Positions 1 through 8,113 are shown, counted from the stretch's first letter. The stretch is 64,000 bases of DNA from DAOTVX01 sp034436015 (GCA_034436015.1 DAOTWG010000019.1:1-64000); one strand, 5' to 3'. A program made the numbers and translations. Notes: a model not told the origin generated them from the sequence alone.

Positions 1-223
1 GCCGCGACGCTAACTTGTACGGCTGCGAGATGCGCGTCACACGTTCCACACCAGGCAAAGCCTCGAAAACCTCGATGGGAACAGCATGGGTATCGCCAAT
101 CGCGCCGACGATGGTCCTTTCTTTACCTGTGGAGATGTGGGGCGTCAGATTCCAGGCATGCAGTTGCTCGACCACGCCATCCAATTCCGCCTGCGTGGCA
201 CCGGGTTTCATGATAATGACCAT
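1..223 (-). CDS. aroF: DAHP synthase (3-deoxy-7-phosphoheptulonate synthase), N-terminal part, cut by window edge
   Basis: Only the first 74 codons lie in the window. They read MVIIMKPGATQAELDGVV and later ERTIVGAIGD, the small ferredoxin-like regulatory domain that precedes the TIM barrel in AroF/AroG type I-beta DAHP synthases. The enzyme condenses phosphoenolpyruvate and erythrose 4-phosphate, the first step of the shikimate pathway. The ATG at 223 follows a strong GGAGG. It starts 24 bases after the end of aroH, so both genes probably share one mRNA and the Phe/Tyr-rich leader at 695-772. The catalytic barrel lies outside the window, so the assignment rests on the N-terminal domain and its neighbour. 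Confidence 0.85.
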   Translation of the reverse strand, partial: MVIIMKPGATQAELDGVVEQLHAWNLTPHISTGKERTIVGAIGDTHAVPIEVFEALPGVERVTRISQPYKLASR

Positions 224-247
224 GGCTCATCCTCCTTCAATGACAAG

Positions 248-616
248 TCATACAGTAAGAAGATCAGGCCGCAACACCATCGCCTCCCGCAAATAAACGT
301 GATGCACGGCTTCCTGCGGCAAGTCCGTATTCCAATGTAATAGGACACGGATGCAACGCGGCAATCCCCCCGGCACCGGAATCTCACGCGCGCACATCAT
401 GGGGACCAGGTCCCAGCCCATCTGTCGGGCGGCCAAAGCTGGGTAAGCAGAATGGAGATCGTCAGTTACGGTAAAAAACGCCGAGGCAATGTCCTCGCGG
501 CGCAAGGTTGGGTTGGCGTTTAGGATGGCATCTAACAACTCGCGCGTGGCCGCTAGAATGTGCTCTGGCGCGTCCACGTCCACCGTGATTGCCCCTCGAA
601 CACCGCGAATAGTCAT
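248..616 (-). CDS. aroH: Chorismate mutase, AroH class
   Basis: The 122-residue protein has the length and motifs of the Bacillus-type monofunctional chorismate mutase, which converts chorismate to prephenate for phenylalanine and tyrosine synthesis. It opens with TIRGVRGAITVD, which carries the first active-site arginine. The conserved block MCAREIPVPGGLPRCIRVLL near residues 75-94 supplies the second active-site arginine and the trimer interface. The ATG at 616 follows AGGAGG. It is the first structural gene after the leader peptide and hairpin at 643-772, and the DAHP synthase gene follows. This order fits control by the end products phenylalanine and tyrosine. Confidence 0.95.
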   Translation of the reverse strand: MTIRGVRGAITVDVDAPEHILAATRELLDAILNANPTLRREDIASAFFTVTDDLHSAYPALAARQMGWDLVPMMCAREIPVPGGLPRCIRVLLHWNTDLPQEAVHHVYLREAMVLRPDLLTV

Positions 617-642
617 ACTGCCGGGCCTCCTGGTATAACGTA

Positions 643-713
643 AGGAGCGAGCCGTTGGGCTCGCTCCTCGCAGGCGCTATGCTACGCTCTTTGCCTACGC
701 GCGACCAACGGCT
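643..713 (-). promoter_or_regulatory. Candidate attenuator of the aromatic operon (terminator hairpin plus antiterminator segment)
   Basis: On the minus strand a perfect 11-bp stem (arms 668-658 and 653-643, loop 657-654) lies between the leader peptide and aroH. The bases CCAACGGCT (658-650), covering its loop and part of its stem, are exactly complementary to AGCCGTTGG (713-705) inside the end of the leader peptide reading frame. The two structures exclude each other. A ribosome stalled on the Phe/Tyr codons would leave 713-705 free to open the hairpin, while a ribosome that reached the stop codon would cover it. The U-tract after the hairpin is poor (CTTACGTTAT), so termination strength is uncertain. 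Confidence 0.6.
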
Positions 714-772
714 GCCGGGAGATGGAAGCCGTAATAAAAATAAAAGGCAAAGAAGCGGTTCATGCGTGCCAT
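695..772 (-). CDS. Phe/Tyr-rich leader peptide of the aromatic operon (pheL-like)
   Basis: A 25-codon frame starts at ATG 772; an in-frame ATG at 763 would give 22 residues. It contains the run RFFAFYFYYGFH, with five Phe and three Tyr in twelve residues, then LPAAVGRA and a TAG stop. Such runs mark leader peptides that sense charged tRNA supply by ribosome stalling, as in pheA control of enteric bacteria. The genes behind it (chorismate mutase and DAHP synthase) serve exactly these amino acids. No Shine-Dalgarno is visible, but the predicted transcription start lies only about 6-7 bases upstream, so translation may be nearly leaderless. It is part of the attenuator at 643-713. Confidence 0.65.
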   Translation of the reverse strand: MARMNRFFAFYFYYGFHLPAAVGRA

Positions 773-785
773 AAGATCAATTTGA

Positions 786-814
786 ATTTTAATCAAGAGG
801 AAGATGGTTGTCAA
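786..814 (-). promoter_or_regulatory. Sigma-70 type promoter of the aromatic operon
   Basis: The minus strand carries TTGACA (814-809, perfect -35) and TAAAAT (791-786, five of six for -10) with a 17-base spacer. Transcription should begin near 779, just before the leader peptide ATG at 772. A weaker divergent pair for the plus-strand gene at 889 (TTGAAT 816-821, TATATC 837-842) lies next to it. Confidence 0.75.
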
Positions 815-888
815 GTTGAATCGTAGTAGAATTGTGTATATCCCACCCTCTATTTCCGGCAAATATTGCTTCCTCAGGAAGATTCCAG

Positions 889-1392
889 ATGAAAAAGCCC
901 CTTTCTTCCCTGCTCCTGCGAGTGCGGCAAAACCATGCCCTGGAACACGCCACAATCACGCTGCTCTCACAACGCTATCCGCGCCAGCCGTTGGCTGGTT
1001 ATTCTTTTCCGGGCGGTTTTCTGGTACTCGGCAACATCCCCATGGAAGCCATCCGCTCCACCGCTCTGGAAGCCCTATCCCGTTTGCAAAACGGCGAGTG
1101 GCAACTTGCCATTCACCCTCACTGTGGCACAAACCTGCTGACTACAGCGCTGCTGGCCGGCTTTCTCGGTTGGATTAGTCTGATAAGAGCCAGCAGCCGC
1201 AAGGAAAAAGTGGGCACGCTGCCGTTGACCATTGGCCTGGTCATGACAGGCGTTGTTCTCAGCCAGCCTCTCGGCCCGCTGCTACAAAAACACATCACTA
1301 CCAGCAGCGATCTGCGGGGGTTCTCCATCGTAGACGTTGTTCCTGTAAAAATTGGGCAGTGGGTGTTCCATCGTGTGGTCACACAGGGATAA
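889..1392 (+). CDS. DUF6391-type conserved membrane protein
   Basis: The 167-residue protein begins with MKKPLSSLLL after AGGAAG, which favours ATG 889 over an upstream TTG at 832. The block RQNHALEHATI near the N-terminus resembles the signature of the DUF6391 family known from cyanobacteria and Chloroflexota. A glycine- and hydrophobic-rich stretch (GTNLLTTALLAGFLGWISL) and a second one (TIGLVMTGVVLSQPLGPLL) suggest two membrane segments. No function is established for the family. It is the first gene of a plus-strand run, four bases before holA, so it is probably cotranscribed with it. Confidence 0.7.
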   Translation: MKKPLSSLLLRVRQNHALEHATITLLSQRYPRQPLAGYSFPGGFLVLGNIPMEAIRSTALEALSRLQNGEWQLAIHPHCGTNLLTTALLAGFLGWISLIRASSRKEKVGTLPLTIGLVMTGVVLSQPLGPLLQKHITTSSDLRGFSIVDVVPVKIGQWVFHRVVTQG

Positions 1393-1395
1393 CAC

Positions 1396-2340
1396 ATGGC
1401 GGATTCCTCCATCGTCCTGTTGCATGGGAACGACGAATTCGCCATTGAGGCGCGCGTCGAGGCGTTGCGCGCACGTCTGGATAAATCCAGCGCGGCGATG
1501 AACTTTAGCCGTCTGAACGGTCACTCTTTAGATTTCGAACAGTTGACAGCCGCTCTCTTAGCCGCGCCCTTTCTGGCCCCTCGCCGTCTGCTCGTGCTCG
1601 ATTCCCCAACCACACTGCCCAAAGACCGCCTATTGGCGTTGCTCGAAAACATTCCGCCCACCACCGAGGTCGCGTTGGTCGAGACCGAACTTCTCAAGGC
1701 AGGCCACTGGCTCCTCAAGTGGGCACAGAGGGGCAACGTTGCTGTCGAAGTCTATCAGTTGCCGCGCCGTTGGGAAATGCCGCGCTGGATCGAGCAGGAG
1801 ACCAAGCGTCAGGGCGGCACAATCGAACCCAACGCGGCCCTGCGACTGGCCGAAATGACCGGCGAAGATACACGACAGGCCGCGCAGGAGATCACTAAAT
1901 TGCTTACCTATGTGGATGGGCAGCGCCCTATCCAAGTTGCCGACGTAGAACGGCTCAGCGTAGTCAGCGCGCAAAGTAGCGTCTTTGACTTCACGGACGC
2001 GCTGGCCGGCGGCGACGGGCCAAAGGCACAAAAAACACTTCACCGTCTGCTGGAAGAAGAAGACCCATCGGTGCTATGGGGAATGATTATCCGCCAGTTT
2101 CGTCTGTTGCTGCTAACGCGCGAGATTCTCGACGAGGGCGGGAATCCCTCCCAGGTGCAAAACGAACTGCTACTTCCCGAATTCGTAGCGCAAAAACTCA
2201 TCGCTCAGGCGCGGCGTTTCTCACGGAACAATTTGGAATTTCTCTATCGAATCCTACTGGAGGTTGACGAAAGCTCCAAAACCGGCCAGCTGCCTCTCGA
2301 AGTCGCTTTGGATGTCCTGGTCGCGCAATTGGCGCATTGA
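1396..2340 (+). CDS. holA: DNA polymerase III subunit delta (clamp loader)
   Basis: The 314-residue protein matches HolA in length and layout. An N-terminal AAA-like domain begins SIVLLHGNDEFAIEARVEALR and contains the delta hallmark APFLAPRRLLVL. A middle domain contains GGTIEPNAALRLAEMTGED, and a C-terminal helical collar contains WGMIIRQFRLLLLTREIL. Delta opens the sliding clamp ring in the gamma/tau complex. As usual for this subunit there is no complete Walker A. The ATG follows the previous stop by three bases with a weak AGGGAT, so translational coupling is likely. The next gene starts six bases after the stop. Confidence 0.93.
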   Translation: MADSSIVLLHGNDEFAIEARVEALRARLDKSSAAMNFSRLNGHSLDFEQLTAALLAAPFLAPRRLLVLDSPTTLPKDRLLALLENIPPTTEVALVETELLKAGHWLLKWAQRGNVAVEVYQLPRRWEMPRWIEQETKRQGGTIEPNAALRLAEMTGEDTRQAAQEITKLLTYVDGQRPIQVADVERLSVVSAQSSVFDFTDALAGGDGPKAQKTLHRLLEEEDPSVLWGMIIRQFRLLLLTREILDEGGNPSQVQNELLLPEFVAQKLIAQARRFSRNNLEFLYRILLEVDESSKTGQLPLEVALDVLVAQLAH

Positions 2341-2346
2341 GGACCG

Positions 2347-2979
2347 ATGTTGACCGTTCTTACTTTTCCTCTTGGCCCTTTGCAAACCAACACCTGGCTG
2401 ATCGCCGAGGAAACCGGCGAGGCGGTTGTCGTGGACCCGGCCTGGGATAGCAATGCCATCCTAGGGGAAGTACAACGGCGAAACTGGCGCATTGGCCAAA
2501 TCTGGTGCACGCATGCTCATTTCGACCATATCGGCGGCGTAGCGGCTTTGACACGGGCGATGAATCCGCCGCCGCCCATCGCCTTGCACGCCGACGATCG
2601 CCCTCTCTGGGCAGCACAGGGCGGCGCGCATCTTTTCGGATTCCCGATGCCCACTTTGCCCATGCCAACCCTGATCCTGACACACGGTCAATTCCTTTCT
2701 CTGGGACGGTGCACGTTTGAGGTGCTTCATACACCTGGCCACACGCCCGGCCACTGTGTCTTCTACTGCGCCGAGGCCGGGCTTTGCCTGTGCGGGGATC
2801 TCATTTTTCAGGGCAACGTCGGCCGTACCGACTTGCCCGGCGGGGATTGGACAACGCTCGTGCAGAGTATTCATACGCAGATTTTCTCTCTCCCCGAAGC
2901 GACCCGCCTGCTCCCTGGCCACGGTCCTCAAACGACCGTCGGGGAGGAGAAACGGAACAATCCGTTCGTGCAACTGTAA
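2347..2979 (+). CDS. MBL-fold metallo-hydrolase (glyoxalase II-like)
   Basis: The 210-residue protein carries the metallo-beta-lactamase fold signature THAHFDHIGG near residue 56, a second metal histidine in HTPGHTPGHCVFY, an aspartate in LCLCGDLIFQGNVGRTDLPGG and a final LLPGHGP. These are the two-metal ligands of the hydroxyacylglutathione hydrolase-like branch. The C-terminal substrate-binding helices of true GloB are short or missing, so the substrate (thioester or other) cannot be named. It sits six bases after holA and about 50 bases before the next gene, within the same plus-strand run. Confidence 0.85.
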   Translation: MLTVLTFPLGPLQTNTWLIAEETGEAVVVDPAWDSNAILGEVQRRNWRIGQIWCTHAHFDHIGGVAALTRAMNPPPPIALHADDRPLWAAQGGAHLFGFPMPTLPMPTLILTHGQFLSLGRCTFEVLHTPGHTPGHCVFYCAEAGLCLCGDLIFQGNVGRTDLPGGDWTTLVQSIHTQIFSLPEATRLLPGHGPQTTVGEEKRNNPFVQL

Positions 2980-3030
2980 CATACTTCCAACGAAAGCAAG
3001 CCGACCTGCCCTTCTCGAAGGAGCAACCCC

Positions 3031-3921
3031 GTGAAGCGAGCCGTCAGCATCAGCCTGGGCAGTTCCAAACGCGATAAAAAAGTCATTGTGCATTTTGCCA
3101 ATGAAGCCGTACAGATCGAACGCATCGGAACCAACGGCGATGTCGAGAAAGCGCGCCGTCTATATCTCGATTTGGACGGGAAAGTGGACGCCTTCGGCGT
3201 CGGCGGCGTGGACCTGTACCTGCGTCTCGACAACCGGGAATACCCTTTGCGCGCCGCGCTGAGACTGGTCGAGGGCGTGCAAAAGACCCCTCTCTGCGAC
3301 GGAAGGGGCTTGAAGCACACGCTTGAGCGACGCGTCTTCGAACTTATCCGTCCCCGCCTCGGGGATATGCGCTTCCACCGCGCCTTCGTCCCCGTAGCCG
3401 TAGACCGTCTTGGCCTGGCGCAGGCCGTGGAGGAAGTCTCCGAGGAGGTCGTTATTGGCGATCTGATGATCGCCCTGGGAATCCCGATTCCCATTCGCGG
3501 CGTCTGCGCCTACAAACGGCTGGCGCGCGTCCTCCTGCCCATCGTCAGTTACTTTCCCATGTCCATGCTCTTCTACGGCAGCGGCGGCGCCGAACACAAG
3601 CCAAAGTACGAGAAACACTTTGCTGCCGCCGACTTGTTAGCAGGTGACTTTCTCTTTATGCGCAAATACCTGCCCGTTGTCCTGGATGGCAAAACCGTTG
3701 TCACCAACACGACCACAGAAGAGAATATCGAACTGCTCAAAGCGCGCGGCGTGAAAACAATTGTCACTACGACACCGCGCTACGAAGGGCGGTCGTTTGG
3801 GACAAACATGATGGAAGCCGCGTTGACCGCCTACGCCGGCAAGGGACGACGACTGACCGACGAGGAATTAAACGCGCTGATCGACGCCTTGAACATACGA
3901 CCGGAAGTGGCGCCTTCTTGA
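3031..3921 (+). CDS. Conserved protein of the family often labelled quinate 5-dehydrogenase; function unknown
   Basis: The 296-residue protein starts at GTG 3031, seven bases after AAGGAG. It opens with RAVSISLGSSKRDKKV, continues with GKVDAFGVGGVDLYLRL, and ends with a region containing GKTVVTNTTTEENIELLKARGV and TTTPRYEGRSFGTNMMEA. This pattern matches a family common in Chloroflexota and some other thermophiles. From memory, database entries often call it quinate 5-dehydrogenase, but I see no shikimate-dehydrogenase NAD(P) fingerprint GxGGxx and do not endorse that name. It is the last gene before the intergenic repeat at 4059-4251. Confidence 0.7.
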   Translation: MKRAVSISLGSSKRDKKVIVHFANEAVQIERIGTNGDVEKARRLYLDLDGKVDAFGVGGVDLYLRLDNREYPLRAALRLVEGVQKTPLCDGRGLKHTLERRVFELIRPRLGDMRFHRAFVPVAVDRLGLAQAVEEVSEEVVIGDLMIALGIPIPIRGVCAYKRLARVLLPIVSYFPMSMLFYGSGGAEHKPKYEKHFAAADLLAGDFLFMRKYLPVVLDGKTVVTNTTTEENIELLKARGVKTIVTTTPRYEGRSFGTNMMEAALTAYAGKGRRLTDEELNALIDALNIRPEVAPS

Positions 3922-4058
3922 ATACTCCCTTCACCGGTAAAAAAATCGTTGTACCTTCTGGTCCTGGGAGGGCATCCCGATCTCTCACGGTTTTTAGAAA
4001 GCCAAGAATCGGCATCAAGCAGAAAAGGGCTGCCGATTCGGTAATTCTCCATGTAGGG

Positions 4059-4251
4059 CTTTTTTCCGGCGACAGCATCGAAAGGCCGTCTTACAGTTCT
4101 GCCGCAGTTATGCCCCATGTGGGGCTTTTTCACGGCCTTTATGGAAAACATGGTCAAAAACGAGGCCGATTTTGCAGTCCAAGCTGCAAGAAAAGCGTTT
4201 TTCAGGCCAAAATGGAAGACCGGCCAGGCGAAGAGGGTTAGTAGAATGGCT
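4059..4251 (+). repeat. Dispersed intergenic repeat, copy A (upstream of obgE)
   Basis: The 404-base gap between 3921 and 4326 contains no convincing gene. From 4059, and clearly from 4082, it matches a second copy at 49093-49301. Shared blocks are AAGGCCGTCTTACAG, GGCTTTTTCA, GCAAGAAAAGCGTTTT and TAGAATGGCT, in the same order and orientation. Over the last 110 bases the copies differ by indels of 3, 3 and 6 only. Copy A also has a GCCCC/GGGGC stem with a T5 run (4112-4130) and an internal near-repeat CCATGTAGGGCTTTT (4049) / CCATGTGGGGCTTTT (4115). A stem GAATCGGCA/TGCCGATTC at 4006-4039 precedes it. Confidence 0.7.
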
Positions 4252-4325
4252 ACTGCCGATTGGGCATGGGCCGTTGCGCCGGAATGCCAATGGTACAATT
4301 ATTATGAGGAAACGAGGCTGGAGCG

Positions 4326-5588
4326 ATGCTCATTGACCAAGTAGAGATCGAGGTGAAATCAGGAAAAGGCGGCGATGGGATGGTGCACTTTCGCCGCGAG
4401 AAGTTCGTCCCGCGCGGCGGGCCCGATGGGGGGGAAGGCGGACGCGGCGGCGACGTCATCTTGACCGTACAGCCTACCCTAAACACCTTGCTTGCTTTCC
4501 GTCATACGACGCGCTACGTGGCCGAAGATGGCGGCGATGGCGGGCCGAACAACCGCCATGGTCGCTCGGCCAGACCGCTGATTATTCCTGTGCCGCCTGG
4601 AACGATTGTGTACGACGCGGTCACAGGAGAAGTGTTGGGCGATTTGACCGAGGCCGGCCAGCAATTGGTCGTGTGCAAAGGGGGACGGGGAGGCCGAGGA
4701 AACACCCACTTCAAGAGCTCGGTCAACCAGGCGCCACGCATCGCCGAACGCGGCGAACCGGGCGAGGAACGCCGGCTACGCTTGGAACTCAAACTGATCG
4801 CCGATATCGGAATTGTGGGCATGCCGAACGCGGGCAAATCCACTTTGCTGGCTGCTTTGACGAATGCGCGTCCGAAGATTGCGCCGTATCCTTTCACAAC
4901 GACCGAGCCGAATCTCGGTGTGGCGCAAGTGGACGAAGAGACCACCGTTATCCTGGCAGATATTCCTGGCCTGATCGAGGGCGCAGCACAAGGCGCAGGG
5001 TTGGGCCATGAGTTCTTACGCCACATTCAGCGCACAAGGGCGCTGATTCACCTGCTAGACGGCCTTTCCGAGGACCCCCTAGCCGACTATTCGCAGATCA
5101 ACACAGAATTAGCGTTATTCGACCCCGCTTTGCGAGAGAAGCCGCAAATCGTTGCGATCAATAAAGCCGACTTGCCTGAGGTACAGGCGCGATGGAATGC
5201 GTTACGCGCCCGGTTTAGGAAACAAAATGTCGAGGTCATGTTGATTTCAGCGCTTGCCCGAACCGGCGTGCGAGACCTTCTCCTCAAAGCCAATCGCATT
5301 CTACTCTCCCTGCCGCCGCAATCGGCATCGCAGCGGCCATTGCCGGTCTATCGGCCGGCAGAAGACGAGCGCGCGTTTACCATTGTGCGCGAGGAGGATG
5401 GCTGGCGCGTTCGCTCTCCGGCCATCGAGCGCGCCGCAGCAATGACCTATTGGGAATACGACGGTTCCGTGCGCCGATTCCAGAAACTGATGGAACACCT
5501 GGGCGTAGATGATGCTCTCCGCCAAGCAGGGGCGCAGGACGGAGACACCGTTTACATTGGCGACTACGAACTGGAATATCGCGAATGA
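4326..5588 (+). CDS. obgE: Obg/CgtA family GTPase
   Basis: The 420-residue protein has the three Obg domains in order. The glycine-rich Obg fold spans residues 1-158 (GGDGMVHFRREKFVPRGGPD). The G domain has GMPNAGKST at 165-173, DIPGLIEGA and NKADL. A C-terminal OCT domain of about 80 residues ends VYIGDYELEYRE. Obg binds the 50S subunit late in ribosome assembly and responds to (p)ppGpp. ATG 4326 follows a moderate GGAGCG. TACAAT at 4294-4299 may be a -10 element downstream of the intergenic repeat, so obgE may have its own promoter. It converges with cysS with 12 bases between stops. Confidence 0.96.
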   Translation: MLIDQVEIEVKSGKGGDGMVHFRREKFVPRGGPDGGEGGRGGDVILTVQPTLNTLLAFRHTTRYVAEDGGDGGPNNRHGRSARPLIIPVPPGTIVYDAVTGEVLGDLTEAGQQLVVCKGGRGGRGNTHFKSSVNQAPRIAERGEPGEERRLRLELKLIADIGIVGMPNAGKSTLLAALTNARPKIAPYPFTTTEPNLGVAQVDEETTVILADIPGLIEGAAQGAGLGHEFLRHIQRTRALIHLLDGLSEDPLADYSQINTELALFDPALREKPQIVAINKADLPEVQARWNALRARFRKQNVEVMLISALARTGVRDLLLKANRILLSLPPQSASQRPLPVYRPAEDERAFTIVREEDGWRVRSPAIERAAAMTYWEYDGSVRRFQKLMEHLGVDDALRQAGAQDGDTVYIGDYELEYRE

Positions 5589-5600
5589 ACCGGCTGGTCG

Positions 5601-7001
5601 TTATTTCCAACGCCAGGTCGTGCCTTCTTTGCCATCTTCGAGGATGATCCCCAGTTCTCCGAGCCGATCGCGGACGAGATCGGACATCGCCCAGTTCTTC
5701 TGTTGGCGAAGTTTCGCGCGCACCTCCACCAACAAGTCCACGACCCGGTCCACGCGCGCATCAGTAACTTTTTTCTCGTTCAGACGAAGCCCAAGAACAC
5801 CGGTCAGGGTGCGCAAGGTCATCTGCGCCGGGCGCAGCTGATCGCCTGTCGCGCCGGCATCGCGAGCGGCGTTGAGGGCGCGCGTCAAATCGAAGAGCGC
5901 CGCCAGCGCGCCGGCCGTGTTGAAATCGTCATCCATGGCTGCGAGAAAGGCGTCCTGAGAAGCTCTGCTGTGCGCCGCGAGGGCAGTCAGCGCCTCCTGC
6001 GGCGCGCCCGGAGCGGAGGCAGGCGCAGGCCTGAGGGCAGAACGCAAACGTTCCAGACCCCGTTCGGCAGCTTCCAGACTTTCCTCCGAATAGGTGAGCG
6101 GGGCGCGATAGGAACCGTTGAGCACCAACATCCGCAAAACGTCTCCCTCATGGTGGGCCAGGAACTCCTCGATGGTGACCAGATTGCCGATGGACTTGGA
6201 CATCTTTTCGCCACCAAGTTGTAACATGCCATTATGCACCCAATAGCGAGCGAAAGGCTTGCCGGTGAAAGCTTCCGACTGGGCAATTTCGTTTTCATGG
6301 TGAGGGAAAATGAGGTCGTTGCCGCCGCCATGGATGTCGATTTGCTCGCCCAACTCACTTAGATTCATGGCAGAACATTCGATATGCCAGCCAGGACGGC
6401 CTTTGCCCCAGGGCGAGTCCCAGGCCGGTTCGCCGGGCTTGGCCGCTTTCCAGAGGGCAAAGTCCATTGGATGCTCTTTTTCTTCGCCTATGTCGATACG
6501 TGCGCCGGCCTGCATGTCCTCCAGACGACGTCCGGAAAGTTTGCCATAGTGCTCGAAGCGCGTCACGCGGAAGTACACGTCGCCGTTGCCGGCAACATAG
6601 GCGTACCCCTGATCAATCAGGCCCTGAATCATGGCCTGGATTTTGTCCATGGTTCGTGTAGCACGAGGATTGGCGCTGGCCGGCAGAACATTCAAGTCCA
6701 CCAGATGCTGACGAAACTCCTGGATGTAAGCCTCCGCCAGGGCAAAGGGGTCAACGCCCAGCGCGTTCGCGCGCTGGATAATTTTATCGTCCACGTCGGT
6801 GTAATTCATGACATGGCGAACGGCGTAACCGCGATATTCGAGGTAGCGGCGGATGATGTCGAAGACAATGACCGACATGGCATGGCCGATATGAGCAGCC
6901 GCGTAGACAGTCGGTCCGCAAACGTACATCTTGACGATTCCCGGTTCCAGGGTTTGAAATTCCTCTTTTCGACGGGTGAGGGTATTGTAGATTCGAAGCA
7001 T
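5601..7001 (-). CDS. cysS: Cysteinyl-tRNA synthetase
   Basis: The 466-residue class I synthetase charges tRNA-Cys. It has the zinc cysteine in YVCGPTVY (Cys28), HIGH at residues 37-40, further zinc ligands in HIECSAM and HHENEIAQSEAFTG, and EKMSKS before the anticodon-binding helices. A DALR-type helical domain follows, and the end of the protein carries the usual RDRLGELGI element. I chose ATG 7001 over an upstream in-frame start at 7025 because AAGGAG lies at the right distance. The PIN-TRAM gene ends 20 bases upstream, so the two are likely cotranscribed. Confidence 0.96.
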   Translation of the reverse strand: MLRIYNTLTRRKEEFQTLEPGIVKMYVCGPTVYAAAHIGHAMSVIVFDIIRRYLEYRGYAVRHVMNYTDVDDKIIQRANALGVDPFALAEAYIQEFRQHLVDLNVLPASANPRATRTMDKIQAMIQGLIDQGYAYVAGNGDVYFRVTRFEHYGKLSGRRLEDMQAGARIDIGEEKEHPMDFALWKAAKPGEPAWDSPWGKGRPGWHIECSAMNLSELGEQIDIHGGGNDLIFPHHENEIAQSEAFTGKPFARYWVHNGMLQLGGEKMSKSIGNLVTIEEFLAHHEGDVLRMLVLNGSYRAPLTYSEESLEAAERGLERLRSALRPAPASAPGAPQEALTALAAHSRASQDAFLAAMDDDFNTAGALAALFDLTRALNAARDAGATGDQLRPAQMTLRTLTGVLGLRLNEKKVTDARVDRVVDLLVEVRAKLRQQKNWAMSDLVRDRLGELGIILEDGKEGTTWRWK

Positions 7002-7021
7002 ACCGTGCTCCTTCGACCGGG

Positions 7022-8068
7022 TCATCCCTCTTCCGGTCTGGCAAAAATCATGCGCCCGGCGGCGGTTTGCAACACTTTGGTCACGAGAACAGTGATCTCC
7101 TGATTCAAGTATTTGTTGCCGTTCTCCACAACCACCATTGTGCCATCATCCAGGTAACCGACTCCTTGATTCAGTTCCTTGCCTTCCTGAATGATATGCA
7201 CGATCAACGTCTCGCCCGGCAGAACAACGGACTTGACCGCGTTCGCCAACTCGTTGACATTGAGAATGGGCACCCCTTGCAGTTCGGCGATGCGGTTCAG
7301 GTTGTAGTCGTTGGTCAGGATGGGGCATTTCAACTGCCGCGCCAGGATGACCAGTTTGTCATCCACGTCGCGTACGCCTTCCACGTCAATATCACTGACG
7401 CGCACCACAACGGAAGGCGCCTTTTGCAGTTCCGCCAGCACTTCCATGCCGCGCCGACCGCGCGCTCGTCGCAGTGCATCCGGAGAATCGGCAATATATT
7501 GCAATTCATTCAGCACAAAGCGCGGGATGAGAAGTGTACCCGGCAGAAAGCCGGTTTTCGCGATGTCAGCGACGCGCCCGTCAATGATCACGCTGGTATC
7601 GAGCAGAACAGTGCGACTGGTCTGCCATCCCGTCCCTCCTTCGCCCCGGCGCGAGAAGCCGCCCAGCAAATTGGCGATGTCGGTCTGGCGCATAACGAAC
7701 AGGGAAATGCCAAAGTAACCGAAGAGAAGAACGCCAACGAAGGGCAAAAGATCCCCAAACGGCGACGGGAGCAGCGACAAAGGGAAGGAAAGGAGGGCGG
7801 CAATCATCAAACCGACTACCAAACCAAGTAGGCCGGCAAAGAGTGTTTCCGCGGCCAGTCTCCCGAGGACGCGGCGCAAGGAGCGCAAAGGGCGTGTGGT
7901 GAGCAACGGTGTCATGACCAGGCCAAACAGCGCGCCGACCAGCCCGATGCCTATAGTATAGGTCAGCAAGTTGGGCGGATCAAGTTTTCCAACTTCGTAT
8001 CCCCAAACAACCCCAAGAATGAGAAAAACGATCATTCCAACCAGACGAGCAATAAAATCGGCGCTCAT
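7022..8068 (-). CDS. PIN-TRAM domain membrane protein (YacL-like)
   Basis: The 348-residue protein starts at ATG 8068, eight bases after GGGAG. About four hydrophobic helices fill the first 130 residues (MIVFLILGVVWGYEVG, TYTIGIGLVGALFGLVM and two more). A PIN nuclease fold follows, with acidic residues in VLLDTSVIIDGRVAD, NELQ, DVDDKLV and LTNDYNL. The C-terminus is a TRAM-like RNA-binding beta barrel (VLPGETLIVHIIQEGKE). This is the layout of Bacillus YacL, a membrane-anchored presumed RNase whose substrate is unknown. It precedes cysS, with a good promoter upstream at 8114-8142. Confidence 0.88.
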   Translation of the reverse strand: MSADFIARLVGMIVFLILGVVWGYEVGKLDPPNLLTYTIGIGLVGALFGLVMTPLLTTRPLRSLRRVLGRLAAETLFAGLLGLVVGLMIAALLSFPLSLLPSPFGDLLPFVGVLLFGYFGISLFVMRQTDIANLLGGFSRRGEGGTGWQTSRTVLLDTSVIIDGRVADIAKTGFLPGTLLIPRFVLNELQYIADSPDALRRARGRRGMEVLAELQKAPSVVVRVSDIDVEGVRDVDDKLVILARQLKCPILTNDYNLNRIAELQGVPILNVNELANAVKSVVLPGETLIVHIIQEGKELNQGVGYLDDGTMVVVENGNKYLNQEITVLVTKVLQTAAGRMIFARPEEG

Positions 8069-8113
8069 ATAAAGACTCCCAAACACTATGCGAGGATAAT
8101 GAATAATGTTTGC

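Noticed and set aside
773..955. Minus-strand reading frame of 86 codons ending at 695
   Set aside because: Only its last 25 codons (the Phe/Tyr leader) have support. The upstream part overlaps the promoter and the start of the DUF6391 gene on the other strand.
3918..4241. 107-codon plus-strand frame after the unknown-function gene
   Set aside because: It covers the intergenic repeat, has no ribosome site and no homology I recognise; the conserved peptide-like core of the repeat is in a different frame (4117 frame).
5703..7103. Plus-strand reading frames of 173 and 239 codons across cysS
   Set aside because: They are antisense to a clearly conserved gene, lack ribosome sites and have no domain features.
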